From positions 1 to 9,052 of the forward strand of contig DBLF01000100.1 in assembly GCA_002297965.1 (NCBI GenBank): a stretch of DNA of 9,052 nt. The letters are read 5' to 3'. This DNA comes from Candidatus Segatella papionis (GTDB lineage: Bacteria > Bacteroidota > Bacteroidia > Bacteroidales > Bacteroidaceae). Shown in pieces: positions 4,530-9,052 of this stretch; the stretch's first letter is position 1; every line of letters begins with the position of its first letter. The position numbers were made by a program, and so were the translations under genes. The notes under the pieces are model-generated. The model was given only the letters and a program-made list of their open reading frames with translations. It did not search any database and had not been told where the DNA came from.

Positions 4530-5912
4530 ATGTTATTCAAGAATAAGACAGATTATCTGATGGAGTCGATACGCTCTGGTCGAGCAATGACTCGAAGCGA
4601 AAAGCTCAATCTTATCGTAGGATTGAGCATCCCTTCTATGTTGGCACAGATTTCCACCGTGATGATGTTCTTCATCGATGCCTCGATGGTAGGACATCTG
4701 GGCGCTGAAGCCTCGGCAAGTATAGGCTTGGTGGAATCTACCACATGGCTTATCGGCAGTTTATTGGGTGCGGCAGCCACAGGATTCTCGGTACAAGTGG
4801 CCCATTTCATCGGTGCCAATGATTTCGTAAAAGCACGCCAAGTATTTCGTCATGCCCTGATATGTGGCGTGGCGTTTAGCCTTTGCCTTACCTTGGCTTG
4901 CGTGGGTGTGCATGCCCACCTCCCCTATTGGCTGGGTGGAGGTGCCGACATAGCCACCTCCGCCTCCCAATATTTTCTGATATACAGTTTGGTACTGCCT
5001 TTTGTATTTCTCTATCATACCTCCGAGATGATGCTCAAATCGGCAGGCAACATGCATACACCTAGCATCATGGCGATTTTGATATGCATCTTCGATGTTG
5101 CATTCAACTACTTATTCATATACGTACTGCACATGGGGGTGGTTGGAGCAGCCATGGGAACGGCTATGGCATATTTGTGTATCTCTCTACCCAATCTCTA
5201 CTTGGCAGCTTGCAAGAATCAGATTCTCAATCTCCGTCAGGACAATGTGCGTTTCCGATGGGTCAAGGAGTATGTGCACAATGCTTGCAAAATAAGCATC
5301 CCGATAGCCATACAGAATATTCTGATGAGCGGAGCACAGATAGTGAGCACCATGATTGTGGCACCATTGGGAAACATCGCCATCGCTGCTCATTCGTTTG
5401 CCATCACCGCAGAGAGCCTCTGTTATATGCCAGGCTATGGCATCGGAGATGCCGCCACCACACTTGTGGGACAGACGCACGGAGCAGGACGAGTAGATTT
5501 ATGTAAAAACTTCGCCTATATGACAGTTGGACTGGGTATGGCCGTAATGGCAGCGATGGGTACCATCATGTACCTGTTAGCTCCAGAAATGATAGGTGTC
5601 TTGTCGCCTGTAGATAGCATTCGTGAGCTTGGCACCACCTGTCTCCGCATAGAGGCATTTGCCGAACCTTTCTTTGCAGCAAGCATTGTAACCTACAGTG
5701 TATGCGTAGGAGCGGGCGACACCAAGAAGCCTGCCATGATAAACCTTGGCACCATGTGGTTGGTACGCCTTACCTTGGCATACGGACTCTCCAAGAGCTA
5801 TGGATTGGAAGGCGTATGGATAGCGATGGCAACAGAGCTTACCTTTAGGGGCATCCTCTTTCTCATCAGATTGCTTAGAGGGTCGTGGATGAAGAGTTTC
5901 CACGTAAAGTGA
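4530..5912 (+). CDS. MATE-family multidrug/metabolite efflux transporter
   Basis: A 460-residue inner-membrane protein, the usual length for MATE exporters, which push organic cations or other compounds out using a Na+ or H+ gradient. The hydrophobicity pattern fits twelve helices in two homologous halves (about 25-230 and 250-450). Visible landmarks are FIDASMVGHLG in the first helix (48-58, Asp50), ATGFSVQVAHFIGAND (83-98), GAAMGTAMAY (206-215) and the second-half signature GAGDTKKP (394-401). The substrate cannot be told from sequence. ATG 4530 is used here; ATG 4560 (MESIRSGRAMTRSEKL) is equally consistent with relatives, whose N-termini are often this short. No TAnnTTTG lies between the terminator at 4407-4446 and the start, so expression may depend on read-through from the promoter at 4116-4146. 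A terminator follows at 5983. Confidence 0.95.
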   Translation: MLFKNKTDYLMESIRSGRAMTRSEKLNLIVGLSIPSMLAQISTVMMFFIDASMVGHLGAEASASIGLVESTTWLIGSLLGAAATGFSVQVAHFIGANDFVKARQVFRHALICGVAFSLCLTLACVGVHAHLPYWLGGGADIATSASQYFLIYSLVLPFVFLYHTSEMMLKSAGNMHTPSIMAILICIFDVAFNYLFIYVLHMGVVGAAMGTAMAYLCISLPNLYLAACKNQILNLRQDNVRFRWVKEYVHNACKISIPIAIQNILMSGAQIVSTMIVAPLGNIAIAAHSFAITAESLCYMPGYGIGDAATTLVGQTHGAGRVDLCKNFAYMTVGLGMAVMAAMGTIMYLLAPEMIGVLSPVDSIRELGTTCLRIEAFAEPFFAASIVTYSVCVGAGDTKKPAMINLGTMWLVRLTLAYGLSKSYGLEGVWIAMATELTFRGILFLIRLLRGSWMKSFHVK

Positions 5913-5982
5913 AAGAATATGTGTGACAAAGGAAAATAAGTACATAATGGTGATTTGGAACCACTTATGTTAGTTTTATGTT

Positions 5983-6040
5983 AAGATTGCAAGTATTTCG
6001 GAAGTTTTTCTATCCAATACTTGCAATCTTTTTATTTTTT
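5983..6040 (+). terminator. Intrinsic terminator of the MATE gene
   Basis: AAGATTGCAAGTATT (5983-5997) and AATACTTGCAATCTT (6016-6030) are a perfect 15-bp inverted repeat with an 18-nt loop, followed by a T-rich tail TTTATTTTTT to 6040. A smaller hairpin with one bulged C (5942-5970, ACATAATGGT against ACCACTTATGT) lies between it and the MATE stop codon. Confidence 0.85.
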
Positions 6041-6051
6041 ATGTACTTTTG
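6021..6051 (+). promoter_or_regulatory. Promoter of the M16 peptidase gene
   Basis: TACTTTTG at 6044-6051 matches TAnnTTTG. TTG at 6021-6023, 20 nt upstream, can serve as the -33 element and lies within the right arm of the MATE terminator. Initiation near 6057 gives a leader of about 80 nt before ATG 6139. That leader contains a small 6-bp stem (GAGTCG 6068-6073 with CGATTC 6083-6088). Confidence 0.6.
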
Positions 6052-6138
6052 TAAGCGAAAAGGCTTTGAGTCGTAACAGAAGCGATTCGAGATACGTTGC
6101 GAAAGAAAATTTTAAGCATTACTAAATACTCAGAAGAT

Positions 6139-8970
6139 ATGAGATTGAGAAAGTTTTTTACAGCAATTTTGCTGTTTCTGTCGGTAGGCAGTGCATTGGC
6201 ACAACAAATGCCATCCATCCCTGTCGATAAGAATGTGAAGATTGGTCATCTAGACAACGGCTTGACCTATTACATCCGCCACAATGGTTATCCTGAGCAC
6301 GTGGCAAGTTTTTACATCGCCCAAAAGGTGGGCTCCATCAACGAGAACGACGACCAACGTGGTTTGGCTCACCTTTTGGAACACCTTGCATTCAATGGCA
6401 CCGACCATTTCAAGGACAATCAACTACAGGAATACCTGCAGAGCATCGGCGTAGCATACGGTAGAAACCTCAACGCCTACACCTCGGTGGAGAAAACAGT
6501 GTATTACTTCACAGATGTGCCTACCACACGTCAAACTGCAGTAGATAGTTGTATGCTTATCCTCAAAGATTGGAGCAATGGCATTACCCTCTCACAAAAG
6601 GCCATAGACGATGAACGCGATGTCGTACACAATGAGTATCGCATGCGCATCGTAGGACAGCAGCGCATGATAGAGCGTGCCTTGCCTAAGCTCTATCAGG
6701 GAGACAAATATGGCTACCGTTTCCCTATCGGTTTGATGAGCGTCATCGATAAATGCAAACCAGAAACCCTCCGTGCTTATTATCGCAAGTGGTATCGACC
6801 AGACAACCAAGCCATCATCGTGGTTGGAGACATCGACGTAAACCATATCGAGGGCAAGATCAAGGAACTTTTCTCGGGCATCAAGGTTCCTAAGGATGCT
6901 GCCAAGGTAGTGCCGGTAGAGGTCGCCGACAATGACACAGCCATCTATGTAGTGGATAAGGACAAGGAGCAGCAGATGGACATCTTCGAGATAGATATGA
7001 AGCACAACGCCGTGCCCGACTCTGTAAAGAACAATATCCAATACCTCGTCAAGGGTTATATGGACGACGTGATTTCTTCTATGCTGGAGGCTCGTTTTGC
7101 AGAGAAGGCACAAGAGACCGACTGCCCATTTCTCCAGGCAAGTGCCGGCGATGGTGACTTCCTGATTTCTAGCACCAAAGGGGCTTTCTCGCTTATTGGT
7201 GTCGCCAAACCTGGAAAGATAAAAGAGGCATACGCAGCAGTACTCCGCGAAGCTAAACGTATGAGAGACTTTGGATTCACTGCCACAGAGTACCAACGCG
7301 CCAAGGATGAATTTCTAAGCAAGGTGGATAAAAACCTTGCCAACAAGGACAAGATGAAGAACGAGCAGTTTACCAACCAGTATGTGGCTCACTTCACATC
7401 CAATGAGCCAATTCCATCCATCGAGGACGAAAGCCAGATATACAAGATGGTAGTTCCAAATCTTCCTCTCGAAGTTATCAATAGCTATGCCAAGCAATTG
7501 GTTTGCCAGAGCGACACCAACTTGGTATCGATGGTACTGATGCGCGAAGTAGAAGGAGGCAGCTACCCTACCGAGCAGGAACTTGCCAACATCGTGAAGC
7601 AAGTACGTGCCGAGAAGCTTGAGGCATACGTGGACAATGTGAAACAGGAACCACTGATGGCTCAGATGCCTAAGGCCGGCAAAATCAAGAAGACCATTGA
7701 GAACAAGCAACTCGGTTACAAAAAGTTGATTCTCTCTAACGGTGCCAAGGTAATCTTGAAGAAAACCGACTTCAAGGACAACGAAATCCTCTTCGCTGCC
7801 AATGCCAACGTAGGTTACTCAGCTTTGGAAAAGAGCGACTATCCAAGCGTGATGCTGATGAGCGAAGCATGGCGAGGCAGTGGCGTAGGCGATTTCTCCA
7901 ATACAGAACTCGAAAAAGCTCTTGCCGGCAAACAGGCGGGTGTAGGATTCACGATTCATCCTTTCAGCCATGGTCTTCAGGGAAATTCCACCCCTAAGGA
8001 CATCGAGACGATGATGCAGCTTGTCTATCTCAGAATGACGGCGTTGAGCAAGGATGAGAAATCTTTCGCCAACCTCCAGAACACATACGCCACCTTGCTC
8101 GCCAACCAGAGCAACAATCCTAACCTGGTATATCAAGACTCTCTGCAGAGCACTCTCTACCTGGGCAGCAAGATTGCTCGCATCCCTACTTCTGACGAAA
8201 TCAAAGCTATCAGCTATGATCGTCTGATGCAGCTCGCCAAGCAATATTATGGCAATGCCAAGGACTTCACCTTCTACTTTGTAGGCAACTACGATGAGAA
8301 GACACTTCTGCCACTCATCGAACAATATATTGCCTCATTGCCAAACAATGGGTTCAATTTGAAAAACAAGCAGATACCATACGCCCAAGGCGAGGTGAAA
8401 AACGTCTTCACCAAGGCGATGGCTAACCCACAGAGTCAAGCAAGCGAAATATGGCAAGCCAAACTACCATTCTCAATGAAGTCGATGATGCTCGCCGATG
8501 CCGCAGCACGTATCTTGCAGATGAAATATCTGCGCACCATCCGCGAGGAACTGAGTGCCGCTTACCATGCTGGAGCTGAGTTTGGAATGATTCGTGACTA
8601 CGATGGCAAAGCTGCCCTAAGCATCACGGCACAAGCCCAGTTGAACCCAGAGAAGACTGCTGAAGCTATTCCATACTTCTTCAAGGGAATGGACGAGACC
8701 ATCAAAACTCCTGATGTCGCCGACTTGCAGAAGGTAAAAGAAATCCTTTTGAAGCAGGCGGGCGTTGACGAAAAGACCAATGGATACTGGCTCGGTGTAT
8801 TGAGCAACTACGAAAACCTTGGCTTCGACAATTATACAGGATACAAGGATGCCGTAAAAGCCCTCACAGCACAACAGATTTCCGAATTTTTGAAAAATGT
8901 TATGCTGAAGAGTGGCAACCATATCGAAGTTATCATGAACGCCGAGAAGAGTAAAGAGGAAGGAAAATGA
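6139..8970 (+). CDS. Secreted M16-family (pitrilysin/insulinase) zinc metallopeptidase
   Basis: A 943-residue exported zinc peptidase, probably acting in the periplasm on peptides or unfolded chains held in its closed chamber. A signal peptide (MRLRKFF, hydrophobic core, cleavage after SALA at residue 21) supports ATG 6139; TTG 6097 would add 14 non-signal residues. The N-terminal half carries the inverted zinc motif HLLEH (His78, Glu81, His82) and the third ligand Glu159, exactly matching HxxEH-X76-E, within DDERDVVHNEYRMR. NAYTS (112-116) is the usual substrate strand. The second half begins near 525 (KKLILSNGAKVILKK), has no HxxEH, and keeps the Arg802-x6-Tyr809 pair (REELSAAY) that completes the active site. 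One active and one inactive half in a single chain of about 940 residues is the pitrilysin/PqqL layout. It appears to be a single-gene transcription unit. Confidence 0.95.
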   Translation: MRLRKFFTAILLFLSVGSALAQQMPSIPVDKNVKIGHLDNGLTYYIRHNGYPEHVASFYIAQKVGSINENDDQRGLAHLLEHLAFNGTDHFKDNQLQEYLQSIGVAYGRNLNAYTSVEKTVYYFTDVPTTRQTAVDSCMLILKDWSNGITLSQKAIDDERDVVHNEYRMRIVGQQRMIERALPKLYQGDKYGYRFPIGLMSVIDKCKPETLRAYYRKWYRPDNQAIIVVGDIDVNHIEGKIKELFSGIKVPKDAAKVVPVEVADNDTAIYVVDKDKEQQMDIFEIDMKHNAVPDSVKNNIQYLVKGYMDDVISSMLEARFAEKAQETDCPFLQASAGDGDFLISSTKGAFSLIGVAKPGKIKEAYAAVLREAKRMRDFGFTATEYQRAKDEFLSKVDKNLANKDKMKNEQFTNQYVAHFTSNEPIPSIEDESQIYKMVVPNLPLEVINSYAKQLVCQSDTNLVSMVLMREVEGGSYPTEQELANIVKQVRAEKLEAYVDNVKQEPLMAQMPKAGKIKKTIENKQLGYKKLILSNGAKVILKKTDFKDNEILFAANANVGYSALEKSDYPSVMLMSEAWRGSGVGDFSNTELEKALAGKQAGVGFTIHPFSHGLQGNSTPKDIETMMQLVYLRMTALSKDEKSFANLQNTYATLLANQSNNPNLVYQDSLQSTLYLGSKIARIPTSDEIKAISYDRLMQLAKQYYGNAKDFTFYFVGNYDEKTLLPLIEQYIASLPNNGFNLKNKQIPYAQGEVKNVFTKAMANPQSQASEIWQAKLPFSMKSMMLADAAARILQMKYLRTIREELSAAYHAGAEFGMIRDYDGKAALSITAQAQLNPEKTAEAIPYFFKGMDETIKTPDVADLQKVKEILLKQAGVDEKTNGYWLGVLSNYENLGFDNYTGYKDAVKALTAQQISEFLKNVMLKSGNHIEVIMNAEKSKEEGK

Positions 8971-9052
8971 GAAAGAGAATGAGAAGAATGCTCTTCTAAG
9001 ATTGATAAATAAAAACTTATCATTCATTATAAAACAGTAAAAAGTCCCGCCA
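8971..9052. other. Short 3' flank of the M16 gene
   Basis: These 82 nt contain two weak inverted repeats: AGAAGA-ATGC-TCTTCT at 8982-8997, and GATAA/TTATC a few bases further on. Neither is followed by a T run, so neither is a convincing terminator. No gene start can be identified before the window ends. Confidence 0.4.

Noticed and set aside
4530..5912. Resistance island or recent transfer around the MATE gene
   Set aside because: No insertion sequence, integrase, target duplication or codon shift is visible; MATE genes are ordinary chromosomal genes in this group.
6097..6138. Upstream TTG start for the M16 gene
   Set aside because: The 14 added residues would bury the signal peptide; ATG 6139 gives a textbook one.
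8967..8999. 10-residue basic peptide MRKRMRRMLF overlapping the M16 stop codon as ATGA
   Set aside because: Too short and low in complexity, purine-rich, with nothing downstream to suggest coupling.

Overview
The window looks like chromosomal DNA from a Bacteroidales bacterium, most likely Prevotellaceae (Prevotella/Segatella-like). This rests on the ParC-type topoisomerase, the roughly 520-residue homodimeric glycyl-tRNA synthetase, a lipoprotein with a Bacteroidota-style surface-export signal, and several TAnnTTTG -7 promoter elements, which are the Bacteroidota housekeeping type. No transposase, phage gene, CRISPR array, tRNA or rRNA is visible. Five of the genes are ordinary core or family-level genes. 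The unusual content lies between genes.

Layout. On the minus strand (1-1372) two tiny membrane-protein genes (77 and 34 codons, 4 nt apart) precede parC, whose 3' part runs off the left edge. A divergent intergenic region (1373-1556) holds a -7 element for each direction and a pair of 12-bp direct repeats 20 bp apart. On the plus strand, glyS (1557-3119) overlaps by 20 nt a gene for an FKBP-type prolyl isomerase lipoprotein (3100-3816), so the two probably form one operon. This ends at a 21-bp hairpin preceded by two 22-bp tandem repeats.

The 713-nt gap 3817-4529 carries no convincing protein gene. It contains an almost perfect promoter (4116-4146), then a transcribed-looking stretch of about 295 nt ending in a strong intrinsic terminator (4407-4446). 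The first 126 nt of that predicted transcript contain a single C, and AGGT occurs ten times between 4167 and 4303. This is best read as an undescribed small RNA. Alternatively it is a long leader that ends transcription ahead of the MATE-family efflux gene at 4530, because no TAnnTTTG element lies between the terminator and that gene. The right part carries the MATE transporter (4530-5912), a terminator whose 3' arm overlaps the next promoter, and a secreted M16-family zinc metallopeptidase of 943 residues (6139-8970).

Functional links. The only clear operons are glyS-FKBP and, less certainly, the two small membrane ORFs with parC. The MATE and M16 genes appear to be separate transcription units. 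The main candidate for something new is the C-depleted RNA at about 4152-4446.
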